A stretch of 18,556 bases of DNA from assembly GCA_003164375.1 (NCBI GenBank), contig PLTE01000223.1, positions 9,773 through 28,328 of the forward strand. Direction: 5' to 3'. Shown here one piece after another: positions 1 through 7,818 of the stretch (positions within the stretch are counted from its first letter, which is position 1; every line of letters begins with the position of its first letter). The notes under the pieces were generated by a model that saw nothing but the letters and a program-made list of their open reading frames with translations, ran no database searches and was not told the DNA's origin. The translations under genes were made by a program, and so were the position numbers. The DNA comes from Hyphomicrobiales bacterium. GTDB taxonomy: Bacteria; Pseudomonadota; Alphaproteobacteria; Rhizobiales; Xanthobacteraceae.

Positions 1-1259
1 CGGCCGCGGTGTTCTATACGGCCTATGTGGCGAAATCGGCCAACGCTTCGGCGCGGCCTGTGACCTTTGTGTTCAACGGCGGACCAGGAGCCGCATCGGC
101 GTTTCTCAATCTCGGTCTGGTCGGGCCGCGCATCGCCGAATTCGGCATGAACGGTCATGATGGCTCGAACGTCCATTTGGTCGATAATCCGCAGACGTGG
201 CTCGCCTTCACCGATCTGGTGCTGATCGATCCGGTCGGCACCGGCTGGAGCCGGGCGGCCAAGGCCGACGGCGGTCATGGCTTTTGGAACGTGCACGGCG
301 ACGCCGAATCCATGGCCAAAGTCATCGCGCTTTATGTCGCGAAAAGCGGCCGCGGCAGCTCGCCGAAATTCATTCTGGGCGAAAGCTATGGCGGCTTTCG
401 CGCCGCCAAGGTTGCGCGTGTTTTGCAGAACGACCAGGGCATCGTGGTCTCCGGAATACTTATGCTGTCGCCGCTGCTCGAGGGCGCGTTCCAATTCGGC
501 GGCGACCGCTTCGCTCTCGCCGCCGCGTTGCAACTGCCGTCGCTTGCCGCGGCCGAGCTCGAGCGCAAGGGCACTTTCAACAAGGAGGCGCTGGCGCAGG
601 CCGAGCGTTTCGCGCTTAGCGACTATCTGTCGACGCTCGCCGGCGCCCCGCCGCACGGCGACGCGGCAAAGGCGTTTTACGCGCGGATCGCGGCAATGAC
701 CGGAATGTCGCTGGATGCAGTGGCCGAAACACGCGGCTTCATCCGCGACAGCTACCTCAAGAATCTTTATGCCGGCGACCACAAGATCGTCAGTCGCTAC
801 GACGCGACCTTCGCTTCCGACGATCCGTATCCCGAATCGCCGGTGGCGCGGGGTCCGGATCCGATCCTCGACGGCGTCATCCGCGGCTATGGCGGCGCGT
901 TCGTCGGCTACGCACGCGACGAGCTCGGCTTCAAGACCGAGATGTCCTACACACTACTCGCCGAGGATATCGCCAACAATTGGGACTGGGGACCGGGCCG
1001 CGCGCAAGCCAGCGTCGCCGACGATCTGCGGGTGCTGTTCGCGCTGTCGCCGTCATTCCGGCTCATGATCGGCCACGGTTACAGCGACATGATCACGCCC
1101 TTCTCCGATTCTCGCTATGTGCTCGAACACCTTCCGGCGTTCGATGGCGAGGAGCGCGCCGCACTGAAGCTCTATCGCGGTGGGCACATGTTTTATCTCG
1201 ATCCGGACTCGCGTAAGGCCTTCACCGCCGATGCCCGAACCATGTATGTGACACCGTGA
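1..1259 (+). CDS. S10 family serine carboxypeptidase-like peptidase (5' end outside window)
   Basis: The frame is open to the window edge, so the N-terminus, including any signal peptide, is missing; the GTG at 9 is only the first possible internal start. Numbering from it, the S10 (alpha/beta hydrolase) hallmarks are visible: FNGGPGAAS near residue 24 (oxyanion region), GESYGG with nucleophile Ser126, GYSDMITP with Asp360 and GGHMFY with His393, an intact Ser-Asp-His triad in the expected order. The family cleaves C-terminal residues from peptides and bacterial members are usually exported. About 80 N-terminal residues are probably missing compared with bacterial homologues of roughly 500 aa (from memory). 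It is followed by a 305-bp gap and seems unrelated to the transporter operon downstream. The family call is firm; the substrate is unknown. Confidence 0.9.
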   Translation, partial: AAVFYTAYVAKSANASARPVTFVFNGGPGAASAFLNLGLVGPRIAEFGMNGHDGSNVHLVDNPQTWLAFTDLVLIDPVGTGWSRAAKADGGHGFWNVHGDAESMAKVIALYVAKSGRGSSPKFILGESYGGFRAAKVARVLQNDQGIVVSGILMLSPLLEGAFQFGGDRFALAAALQLPSLAAAELERKGTFNKEALAQAERFALSDYLSTLAGAPPHGDAAKAFYARIAAMTGMSLDAVAETRGFIRDSYLKNLYAGDHKIVSRYDATFASDDPYPESPVARGPDPILDGVIRGYGGAFVGYARDELGFKTEMSYTLLAEDIANNWDWGPGRAQASVADDLRVLFALSPSFRLMIGHGYSDMITPFSDSRYVLEHLPAFDGEERAALKLYRGGHMFYLDPDSRKAFTADARTMYVTP

Positions 1260-1564
1260 CGGACCGCCGAGCGCCCTTGTGCGCGGGGGTCGCGGCTCTT
1301 TGTCTCACCACTCGACGTCTCACCGCTCGACGGGGCAAGCGCCCAACTGCCGTAATTGCGAAAATCTATACGCGCCGGAAGGGCGAACCGCGGTGCGGTG
1401 ACTAAAAAGTGGGCTGCGCCACGCTCTGCGCGTTCGCTCCGGCCCCCCATTCACATTGCATTTCGCGCCGTTATGCGACATTCGTTTGATTGAACAAAAC
1501 GGTCATTTAGACAAAGATGACCGGGCCGTCAGAGCCATTCAAGAACACCTTCAGGGAGAACGTG
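1260..1564. other. Intergenic region upstream of the ABC transporter operon
   Basis: The 305 bp between the peptidase stop and the binding-protein ATG carry no convincing gene; the small ORFs here are shadows. It holds a tandem 15-bp repeat (1303-1332) and a more AT-rich stretch at about 1450-1520, where the operon promoter probably lies, but I cannot point to a good -35/-10 pair. GC-rich sequence just after the peptidase stop (about 1265-1300) can fold only imperfectly and has no clean U-tract, so no terminator is called. A purine-rich ribosome-binding site (AGGGAG) lies just upstream of the ATG at 1565. Confidence 0.5.
1303..1332. repeat. Tandem duplication of a 15-bp unit
   Basis: TCTCACCACTCGACG at 1303-1317 is followed directly by TCTCACCGCTCGACG at 1318-1332, with one mismatch. 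It lies in the gap between the peptidase gene and the transporter operon. The function is unknown; it is probably a slippage duplication. Confidence 0.75.
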
Positions 1565-2824
1565 ATGTCCAAGGATCTTTTCAGCATCCCCGTAAAGCGG
1601 CGAACGCTACTTGAGGCCGGTCTCGCGATTGGCGCCATGCAAATCGCCAGCCCGTTCGTGGTCAAGTCGCTTGCCGACGAACCCGTCAAAATCGGCCTCG
1701 ATAACCCGCTGACCGGCACCTATGCGGCGGTCGGCAAGAACGAGCTGATCGGCTGCCAGCTTGCGATCGAGCAGATCAATGCCAAGGGCGGCATACTCGG
1801 GCGCCAAGCTGAGCTGCTGGTCGAGGATTCCACCAGCGGCGATGCCGGTACCGCGGTGGAAAAGGCGCGCAAGCTGATCGATCGCGACCACATCAACTTC
1901 CTGGTCGGCAACGTCAACTCGGCACTGGCGCTGGCCATGGCTGGGGTTTCCTTCGAGAAAGGCGTGCTGCATATCGTTCCCGGCGGCCATACCGACGCCA
2001 TCACCGGCTCGAGCTGCCATTGGAATGTGTTCCGCGTCTGCAACACAACGCAGATGGAAGCCAACGCGATATCCGGCACGCTGATCAAGGACTACGGCAA
2101 GAAGTGGTATTACATCACGCCGGACTACTCCTTCGGCCATACGCTGCAGGCCGGGTTGGAGAAAGCCGCGGCCGCGCTCGGCGGCATCGAGGTCGGCGGC
2201 GACCTGACCCCGCTCGGCACCACCGACTTCTCGTCCTACCTGATCAAGGCGCAGTCGACCAACCCCGACGTCATCATCTTCCTGACCCAAGGCGATGACA
2301 TGGTGAACGCGCTCAAGCAGGCCGTGCAGTTCGGCCTCGACAAGAAATTCCATCTTGCCGGCGCGCAGCAGGAGCTCGAACCGCTCGAAGGCCTGCCGCC
2401 GGAAGCGCGCATCGGCACCTGGGTGTTCGAGTGGTACTGGAAGCAGCCGAACGTGCCGCACGTCGCCGAGTTCGTCGAAGCCGTCAAGAAGAAGTCCGGC
2501 CGCGTTCCGACCGCACGGACGTGGTTCGGTTATGTCTCGACCTGGACCTGCGCGCTGGCCGCCAACACGGCGAAATCGCTTGAGGCGGTGAAAATGGCCA
2601 AGGCACTGCAGGGTTTCAAGCTGCCGCCTGAAATCGCGCTGATGCCTGATGGAGCCTTCTACCGCGAAGGCCAGAACCAGCTGATCCCAAACCTCTATGT
2701 CGGGAACGCGCAGGCCCAAGGCAGCGAGCCTGACGACCTCTTCAAAGTGACCAACGTCGTCAAGGGCGCCGATGTGGCCGGCACGTTGGAAGACACTGGC
2801 TGCAAGCTCACGTGGCCTGCCTAA
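1565..2824 (+). CDS. Branched-chain amino acid-type ABC transporter substrate-binding protein
   Basis: This 419-aa periplasmic binding protein (type I fold, Leu/Ile/Val-binding family) captures a small polar or amphipathic ligand and delivers it to the LivHM-type permease encoded next. The ATG at 1565 is preferred over upstream in-frame codons from 1517 because AGGGAG precedes it at good spacing and it places a signal directly at the N-terminus. That signal has a Tat-like twin arginine (VKRRTLLEAG, residues 10-19) and a hydrophobic stretch up to about residue 38. The mature protein opens with VKIGLDNPLTGTYAAVG, the usual first strand and ligand loop, and GGILGR near residue 76 is also typical. 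Family members bind amino acids, amides, urea, aromatic acids or carboxylates, so the ligand cannot be assigned. It is first in a five-gene operon, 162 bp before livH. Confidence 0.9.
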   Translation: MSKDLFSIPVKRRTLLEAGLAIGAMQIASPFVVKSLADEPVKIGLDNPLTGTYAAVGKNELIGCQLAIEQINAKGGILGRQAELLVEDSTSGDAGTAVEKARKLIDRDHINFLVGNVNSALALAMAGVSFEKGVLHIVPGGHTDAITGSSCHWNVFRVCNTTQMEANAISGTLIKDYGKKWYYITPDYSFGHTLQAGLEKAAAALGGIEVGGDLTPLGTTDFSSYLIKAQSTNPDVIIFLTQGDDMVNALKQAVQFGLDKKFHLAGAQQELEPLEGLPPEARIGTWVFEWYWKQPNVPHVAEFVEAVKKKSGRVPTARTWFGYVSTWTCALAANTAKSLEAVKMAKALQGFKLPPEIALMPDGAFYREGQNQLIPNLYVGNAQAQGSEPDDLFKVTNVVKGADVAGTLEDTGCKLTWPA

Positions 2825-2937
2825 GGCTTAGCTTGCCAATGATCGGACGCGCCGGACGCCGGATCGCGGCGCCCGGAATGCCGGGGCTTGAGGGGGCCAT
2901 CGCCAGATGATCTTGAACGGTGACTGTATCGCGCTGA

Positions 2938-2956
2938 CCACGCCGTTGTGGCGTGG
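2938..2956 (+). other. Intercistronic hairpin between binding-protein and livH genes
   Basis: CCACGCC (2938-2944) and GGCGTGG (2950-2956) form a perfect 7-bp stem with a GTTGT loop, 30 bp before the livH ATG. No U-tract follows, so it is not a standard terminator. It could stabilise the upstream message or lower expression of the downstream genes, a common arrangement when a binding protein is needed in excess. It also covers the alternative GTG start at 2948. That role is inferred. Confidence 0.4.
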
Positions 2957-2986
2957 CGGGCGAAGATCGAAAATGTTGTCTCGCGT

Positions 2987-3853
2987 ATGACACAGCTTAT
3001 TCTTTTTAACGTCTTCAATGGGCTGATCGTCGGCGCATTCTATGCACTGATGGCGCTCGGTCTGTCGCTGATCCTCAATCTTTCGGGAGTGATCAATTTC
3101 GCCCATGGCGGGTTTTTGGCAATCGGCGGCTACATCGCCTTCACGCTGATGCCCTTCATCGGCTTTTGGGGCGGCCTCATCGTAGCGCCGGTCCTGACCG
3201 CCATTCTCGGCATTGTTGTGGAACGATTCCTGATTCGCCGGCTCTATGGTCGCGATCCACTCTACAGCCTGCTTCTGACATTCGGCCTCGCCTTCATATT
3301 CGAAGACGGCACGCGCTTCATCTGGGGTGCGCAGAGCCTGCCGTTTCAGGTCCCCGGCTGGCTGGTGACCCCGCTGAGCACGGACTATTTCTTCCTCACC
3401 GGCTACCGGCTGTTCATGGTGCTGGTGGTCGCCAGCGCGGTGATCGGACTGTTTGTGATCCTCGGCTACACCAGACTAGGCATCCGCATCCGCGCCGGCA
3501 CTCTCGACCTTGAGACTGTCTCGGTGCTCGGCGTCAATGTGCGCGTATTGCGCAGCATGAATTTTGGCCTCGGCGTCTATTTGGCGGGTTTGGCCGGCGT
3601 GTTGGCGGTCGGGCAACTCGGGCTGCAGCCGACCATCGGCTCGTCGCTGATCATGCCGAGCTTCGTCGCCATCATTGTCGGCGGGCTCGGTAGCCTGCCG
3701 GGCACGCTGCTCGGCGGACTACTGATCGGCGTCGCTTCCGGCCTGACCACGGTATTTTTCCCGTCCGCCAGCGAGGCCGTGATTTACGTGATGATGGCGG
3801 TCGTGCTGCTGGTTCGGCCGCGCGGTCTTCTCGGCGAGGAGGGGCGATTCTAA
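2987..3853 (+). CDS. livH: Branched-chain amino acid-type ABC transporter permease, LivH family
   Basis: This 288-aa inner-membrane permease forms the channel together with LivM. It is hydrophobic throughout, with about eight predicted membrane segments. The LivH signature is GLSLILNLSGVINFAHGG near residues 24-41, and the cytoplasmic coupling loop is seen as LGVNVRVLRSMNFGLG followed by LAGLAGVLAVGQ around residues 180-210. The ATG at 2987 is chosen because it starts just before the first membrane helix; the GTG at 2948 would add 13 unconvincing residues and lies inside a hairpin. The stop overlaps the next start (TAATG at 3851-3855), which implies translational coupling with livM. The symbol denotes family, not proven substrate. 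Confidence 0.9.
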   Translation: MTQLILFNVFNGLIVGAFYALMALGLSLILNLSGVINFAHGGFLAIGGYIAFTLMPFIGFWGGLIVAPVLTAILGIVVERFLIRRLYGRDPLYSLLLTFGLAFIFEDGTRFIWGAQSLPFQVPGWLVTPLSTDYFFLTGYRLFMVLVVASAVIGLFVILGYTRLGIRIRAGTLDLETVSVLGVNVRVLRSMNFGLGVYLAGLAGVLAVGQLGLQPTIGSSLIMPSFVAIIVGGLGSLPGTLLGGLLIGVASGLTTVFFPSASEAVIYVMMAVVLLVRPRGLLGEEGRF

Positions 3854-4809
3854 TGACGTCCGTCGGCTTCAATAAACAATCGGCAAATCTGCTGGTCTGG
3901 TTATTGCTACTGGCGATGCCGTTCTGGCTGCCGGCAATCGGCGGCTATGTCGAGCTCGGCGAACGCGTCGTTGTCCTCGGCCTTGCCGCCATGGCGGTCA
4001 ATTTCCTGCTCGGCTACACCGGCGTGCTGTCGTTCGGACACGCGGCCTATTTCGGCCTCGGCGCCTATGGCGCCGGCATGACCATCCGCTACCTGGTACC
4101 GAGCACCGGGCTCGGCATCCTGGTCGGCACTTTGGTCGGCACGCTTGCCGGCGCGATTATCGGTCCGCTGATCATTCGCTTGCGTGGCGTTTACTTCGCC
4201 ATGGTGACGATCGCCTTCGGTCAGGTTTTTTACTTCATCGCCTTCCGCTGGAATTCGGTGACCGGCGGCGATGACGGCCTCAACGGCTGGACCCGCATGC
4301 CGCTCAATTTCGGTATTACCACTGTCGATATCCTGCACGATACGCGGGCTTTTTATTATCTAATCCTTGCGGTCTTCGCGGTGTCGGTCGGTGTGATGGC
4401 GTGGCTGTTACGTTCGCCGTTCGGTCGCACGCTGATCGCGATCCGCGAGAACGAGCGGCGCGCGCGTTTTCTCGGCATCCCGGTCGATCAGCACATCTGG
4501 ATGTCCTGGGTAATCTCCTGCTGCTTCGCGGCCGCCGCCGGCGCGCTCTATGCGCTGCTCAATAACTTTGTCGATCCGCGCGCACTGTATTGGACTCAGT
4601 CCGGCGACTTCGTCATCATGGCGGTGCTGGGCGGCATGCGTTCGTTTTGGGGCCCATTGATCGGCGCGGCGGTCTTCGTTCTGCTGCAGGATTATCTGTC
4701 GAGCCAGACCCAAAATTGGATGTCGTTCGTCGGATTATTCTTCGTCCTGGTGGTGCTGTTCTTCCCGCGCGGAATTCTGGGTGCTGTGCGCCGTAAGGTG
4801 ACGTCATGA
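3853..4809 (+). CDS. livM: Branched-chain amino acid-type ABC transporter permease, LivM family
   Basis: This 318-aa protein is the second membrane subunit of the transporter. It has multiple membrane helices and the LivM hallmark GYTGVLSFGHAAYFGLGAYG around residues 55-74. The ABC-contacting loop lies around residues 190-235 (RENERRARFLGIPV, then a small-residue-rich helix). Its length matches family norms (about 310-330 aa without a large N-terminal extension). The ATG overlaps the livH stop by one base, and the stop overlaps the livG start (ATGA at 4806-4809), so livH, livM and livG are tightly coupled. Nothing is unusual in composition. Confidence 0.92.
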   Translation: MTSVGFNKQSANLLVWLLLLAMPFWLPAIGGYVELGERVVVLGLAAMAVNFLLGYTGVLSFGHAAYFGLGAYGAGMTIRYLVPSTGLGILVGTLVGTLAGAIIGPLIIRLRGVYFAMVTIAFGQVFYFIAFRWNSVTGGDDGLNGWTRMPLNFGITTVDILHDTRAFYYLILAVFAVSVGVMAWLLRSPFGRTLIAIRENERRARFLGIPVDQHIWMSWVISCCFAAAAGALYALLNNFVDPRALYWTQSGDFVIMAVLGGMRSFWGPLIGAAVFVLLQDYLSSQTQNWMSFVGLFFVLVVLFFPRGILGAVRRKVTS

Positions 4810-5555
4810 GTCTATTGCGGGTCGAAAGCGTATCGAAACATTTCGGCAGCCTGATCGCCGTCAACGATGTATCGATGACGGTCGAACACGGTGAATTGCG
4901 CGCCATCATCGGTCCGAACGGCGCCGGCAAGACCACTTTTTTCAACCTGATCACCGGATTTCTCACGCCGACATATGGCCACATCACGTTCGACGGCCAG
5001 GACATCACCCATCTGCTGCCGGCGCGCCGCGTCCAGCTTGGCATGGCCCGCACCTTTCAGGTCACCGAGGTCTTTCCCGAACTGTCGGTGCGGGAAAATC
5101 TGCGTATCCCGGTGGAAGTCGCATCCGGCCTGCGTCTGCGGGCGTGGCTGTCGAAGGCTGACGACTCAAGGATCCGCGACCGCGTGAGCGAACTTCTCGA
5201 CATGGGCGGGCTTGCGGACAAGGCGGAACGGCAGGTGGGCGAGCTCTCGCACGGCGATCAACGCGCCACCGAGATCATGATGGCGCTCGCGCTCAAGCCG
5301 CGCATGCTGCTGCTCGACGAACCGACCGCCGGCATGGGCGATCAGGAAACCTATGAGATTACGCAGCTCATTCGCCGCCTGCACAAGAACGCCAAGCTGA
5401 CGATCGTGCTTATCGAGCACGACATGCGGGTGGTTTTTCATCTGGCCGACCGCATCATGGTGCTCGACCAGGGCAAATTCCTCGCCGAAGGTACGCCGCC
5501 GGAGATCGCCGCCAATAAGACCGTGCAGACCGCTTATCTGGGCCAAGCGGCGTGA
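4806..5555 (+). CDS. livG: Branched-chain amino acid-type ABC transporter ATP-binding protein, LivG family
   Basis: This 249-aa cytoplasmic ATPase is one of two nucleotide-binding subunits. Walker A is GPNGAGKTT (residues 36-44), Walker B MLLLDEP (167-173), and the H-loop His is His205 in LIEHDM. The ABC signature is LSHGDQR (147-153) rather than LSGGQ; LSHG-type signatures are known in LivG and UrtD relatives, so this is not a defect. The C-terminal VQTAYLG near the end is also typical of LivG. The start overlaps the livM stop. The stop is followed by a 47-bp spacer before livF that contains a 10-bp direct repeat. Confidence 0.93.
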   Translation: MSLLRVESVSKHFGSLIAVNDVSMTVEHGELRAIIGPNGAGKTTFFNLITGFLTPTYGHITFDGQDITHLLPARRVQLGMARTFQVTEVFPELSVRENLRIPVEVASGLRLRAWLSKADDSRIRDRVSELLDMGGLADKAERQVGELSHGDQRATEIMMALALKPRMLLLDEPTAGMGDQETYEITQLIRRLHKNAKLTIVLIEHDMRVVFHLADRIMVLDQGKFLAEGTPPEIAANKTVQTAYLGQAA

Positions 5556-5558
5556 GCC

Positions 5559-5580
5559 AAGCCGCAAGGGAAGCCGCAAG
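5559..5580 (+). repeat. Short direct repeat in the livG-livF spacer
   Basis: AAGCCGCAAG occurs at 5559-5568 and again at 5571-5580, two bases apart, immediately after the livG stop. It looks like a small duplication that lengthened the spacer. A five-codon frame follows (ATG at 5589, TGA at 5604-5606) whose stop overlaps the livF ATG as ATGA. Confidence 0.6.
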
Positions 5581-5602
5581 AGTAGCGCATGAGTGAAGTC
5601 GC

Positions 5603-6328
5603 ATGACCGCAGCGTTGATTGCCGAGGGGCTCCATACTTACTACGGTAAGAGCCACATCCTGCACGGCGTTAGCCTCGAAGCCGGCGAAGGCCAGGTGAC
5701 GGCTTTGCTCGGCCGCAATGGCGCCGGCAAGACCACGACGCTGCGCAGTCTCATGGGCCTCACCGCGCCGCGCGAAGGCCGGGTCACGATCTTCGGCACT
5801 GCGACCACGGGCTGGCCGCCATTTCGCGTAGCCGCGCTGGGCGTCGGCTACGTCCCGGAGGGCCGCAAGATTTTTCCAAATCTGTCGGTCGAGGAGAACC
5901 TGATGGTGCCGCTGGAGCGGCCGGGCCCGTGGACGATCGCGAGCATCTATGACCTGTTCCCAAGGCTCGCGGAGCGCAGGTTCAACCGCGGCCGTCAGCT
6001 CTCCGGCGGCGAACAGGAAATGCTGTCGATCGGGCGCGCGCTACTGCTCAATCCGAAGCTCCTCATTCTCGACGAGCCGTCGCAAGGCCTGGCGCCGCTG
6101 ATTGTGCGCGAAGTTTTCCGCATCGTAGCCAAGATGCGCGCGGAAGGCATTTCGGTTTTGCTGGTTGAGCAAAACGTGCGCATGAGCCTCGAAGTCGCCG
6201 ACCACGCCTATGTGCTCGACGACGGTCACGTGGTCTATTCCGGTCCGGCGGACGAGCTCGCCGCCGACGAGGCGCGCGTACAGTCACTCGCCGGCGCCAG
6301 CGCCGAGGAGTGGACACCGCAGAGCTAG
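5603..6328 (+). CDS. livF: Branched-chain amino acid-type ABC transporter ATP-binding protein, LivF family
   Basis: This 241-aa protein is the second ATPase of the transporter. Walker A is GRNGAGKTT (residues 37-45), the signature is the canonical LSGGEQ (133-138), Walker B is LLILDEP (153-159), and the switch region LLVEQNV follows near residues 185-191, where LivF typically has Gln after Glu. VGYVPEGRKIFPNLSVEENL around residues 81-100 is the characteristic LivF Q-loop region. The ATG at 5603 has only a weak ribosome-binding site (GTGAAG), but a tiny upstream frame ends on it. The gene closes the operon; its stop lies at the first bases of a palindromic repeat that may terminate or protect the transcript. 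Confidence 0.93.
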   Translation: MTAALIAEGLHTYYGKSHILHGVSLEAGEGQVTALLGRNGAGKTTTLRSLMGLTAPREGRVTIFGTATTGWPPFRVAALGVGYVPEGRKIFPNLSVEENLMVPLERPGPWTIASIYDLFPRLAERRFNRGRQLSGGEQEMLSIGRALLLNPKLLILDEPSQGLAPLIVREVFRIVAKMRAEGISVLLVEQNVRMSLEVADHAYVLDDGHVVYSGPADELAADEARVQSLAGASAEEWTPQS

Positions 6329-6376
6329 AGCATGATCCCGAAAAGTGGAACCCGGTTTTCGGAAAAGATCATGCTC
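6328..6376. repeat. Palindromic intergenic repeat element, copy 1
   Basis: GAGCATGATC (6328-6337) pairs exactly with GATCATGCTC (6367-6376). Inside these, CCGAAAA pairs with TTTTCGG, leaving an AAAA bulge and a GTGGAACCCGG loop. Copy 2 lies at 11372-11445. I recall this as a widespread extragenic palindrome of Bradyrhizobium/Rhodopseudomonas-type genomes. Here it separates the convergent livF and lipoprotein genes, where a bidirectional hairpin could end both transcripts. Confidence 0.8.
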
Positions 6377-6395
6377 AAACGAAAAATCTGGAAAA

Positions 6396-6866
6396 TCAGC
6401 TCGATTTCTTGGGGTCGAGACCGTATTTGGCGCACATGGTGGTCACGATCGCGAAGTCCTTGCCGCCGGCGATAAGCCCCATAACGGCGGAAGTCACTTT
6501 GCCGCCGACCATCCTGGCTTCGATGATGTAGGCCTGTTCGCCGCTATAGGCGGGATAGGGACTTTTGCCGTTCACCGTCGCGCAATAATTCACCGAATCT
6601 TCGGTCACGACGACCGGAAACTTCGCCCATTTGTATTTCGCCGATGCCGGGTCCCGCAGCGACTGCGAGACGGAGTCGACAATCACCTTTTTCTCTTGTG
6701 GCGTGAGATCGCGCTCCGCGACGCTGGCGGTGGGGGCGGTGCCGGCACCGCCTGGATTATAGGTGCCACCCGTCGCGGCGCCGTCGTGAGTCGGCGGAGT
6801 TGTGGCGCAACCGGAAAGCACAAGGCCAACCGCCAAAGCGGCAACGCTGAATGTTGTTAGCTGCAC
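6396..6866 (-). CDS. Hypothetical lipoprotein
   Basis: The 156-aa product starts with a hydrophobic signal and the lipobox LSGC, with the lipidated Cys at residue 20, so it is exported and membrane-anchored. A Thr/Pro/Gly-rich linker (to about residue 47) precedes a globular part that contains SLRDPASAKYKW and, further on, YCATVNGKSPYPAYSG. These resemble a small bacterial domain in which an 'LKDPxSAKF' helix precedes a 'C.xVNaKNsyGgY' strand; this likeness is from memory and no function is assigned to that domain. The start is GTG at 6866, the only in-frame start that leaves a full signal. It lies 14 bp after the stop of the upstream gene on the same strand, so the two form an operon. Confidence 0.8.
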   Translation of the reverse strand: MQLTTFSVAALAVGLVLSGCATTPPTHDGAATGGTYNPGGAGTAPTASVAERDLTPQEKKVIVDSVSQSLRDPASAKYKWAKFPVVVTEDSVNYCATVNGKSPYPAYSGEQAYIIEARMVGGKVTSAVMGLIAGGKDFAIVTTMCAKYGLDPKKSS

Positions 6867-6880
6867 GGTTAGTCCGTCGT

Positions 6881-7699
6881 TTAGGGGGAAGGTTCGGACG
6901 CGGCCGCGGGGGACGCGGTCTTGTTCGAGACGCGAACCGCACCGATGGTGACTTTCGGCTCCGCCGTTGCCGGTTCCGTTGGAGGTGCAGCATCGGGGCG
7001 GATGGTGTGCACGCCGCTATTGATCATCGCCCGGCCATCGCGCGTCGGATTGCTCATTTCCTTGACATTGTCGGTGACGAGCGTGTCCGCCGCTTCCGGG
7101 TGCCCGGTATTCAACATGCGCAGATGGTTCACGAAAATCTTCGGATAGATCAGCGTCGAAGACGGCACCTTAAGTCCCATATATTTCGCCACATCCGCGA
7201 CGAAGGCATTGCAATTATACAGCTCCGCACTCCAAACATGCGATTGTGACTGCATTTGCTTGATATGGCCCACGACGCGGTCGTACTGGTCTTTGTCCAT
7301 CAGCACGCGATAGCGCGCCGAGATATACTTGTCTTCGAGGTCGCCGTCGGTCCATCCGGTTTCGGCCGGTACTGGAACATAATGGCCGATGACCCAGGCG
7401 GTCGCGTCGTCGCCGACCGGCGACAGACCGGCAACGCTGTCCTTGGTGGGAGTCTCGCCGACCCGGCCGTGGACAAGAAACGTGTGGCCGTAATCCCAAG
7501 CATAGCGCGAACGAAATTCGATGTAGTACTGCCCGGAACCGCTGGTAATCATGGGCGTTTTTGCATTGACGGCCCTGACCAGCGGCTTGGGGCTGTCCTG
7601 CGCCCCGGCCGCGTAGGCGCTATGGCCCGCGAGCCCGGCCATGGCGACTAGCCCTGCCAGCCACATCCGACGTGCCCGGTCGCTCATTCTGCGCCGCAT
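6881..7699 (-). CDS. Secreted hypothetical protein, possible permuted papain-like (NlpC/LRAT-type) fold
   Basis: The product is 272 aa from the ATG at 7699, chosen because GGAGGG lies 6 bases upstream; the ATG at 7729 would add 10 residues before the Arg-rich signal start. Signal peptide: residues 1-30, with an AYA cleavage site. The mature part has YAWDYGHTFLVHG with His72 and, about 90 residues later, ELYNCNAFVADVAKYMGL with Cys163 opening a helix. The order His-strand then Cys-helix is what circularly permuted papain-like proteins show; catalysis is inferred and a third residue is not identified. The last ~50 residues are Ala/Pro/Thr-rich and probably disordered. The lipoprotein gene follows after 14 bp, suggesting a joint envelope role. 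Confidence 0.72.
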   Translation of the reverse strand: MRRRMSDRARRMWLAGLVAMAGLAGHSAYAAGAQDSPKPLVRAVNAKTPMITSGSGQYYIEFRSRYAWDYGHTFLVHGRVGETPTKDSVAGLSPVGDDATAWVIGHYVPVPAETGWTDGDLEDKYISARYRVLMDKDQYDRVVGHIKQMQSQSHVWSAELYNCNAFVADVAKYMGLKVPSSTLIYPKIFVNHLRMLNTGHPEAADTLVTDNVKEMSNPTRDGRAMINSGVHTIRPDAAPPTEPATAEPKVTIGAVRVSNKTASPAAASEPSP

Positions 7700-7818
7700 G
7701 ATGCCCTCCGAGTGACCACAATCAGCCATCGAGGCAATCGATCTGGTGACCTGGATCGATCGTGGCCACTCCGCCGTGACTCGGATTCGGTCATCGCCAC
7801 TGCCTTAATGGTAGCAAG

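Noticed and set aside
1265..1300. Possible terminator after the peptidase gene
   Set aside because: The GC-rich stretch pairs only with several mismatches and lacks a real U-tract.
1607..2719. 370-codon minus-strand ORF across the binding-protein gene
   Set aside because: A shadow of the plus-strand binding protein; no recognisable domain, ribosome-binding site or signal.
4806..5555. LSHGDQR as a broken ABC signature in LivG
   Set aside because: LSHG-type signatures occur in normal LivG/UrtD proteins, and Walker A, Walker B and the H-loop are intact.
6345..6860. 171-codon plus-strand ORF opposite the lipoprotein
   Set aside because: The minus strand has a lipobox and an operon partner; the plus frame begins inside the palindromic repeat and shows nothing.
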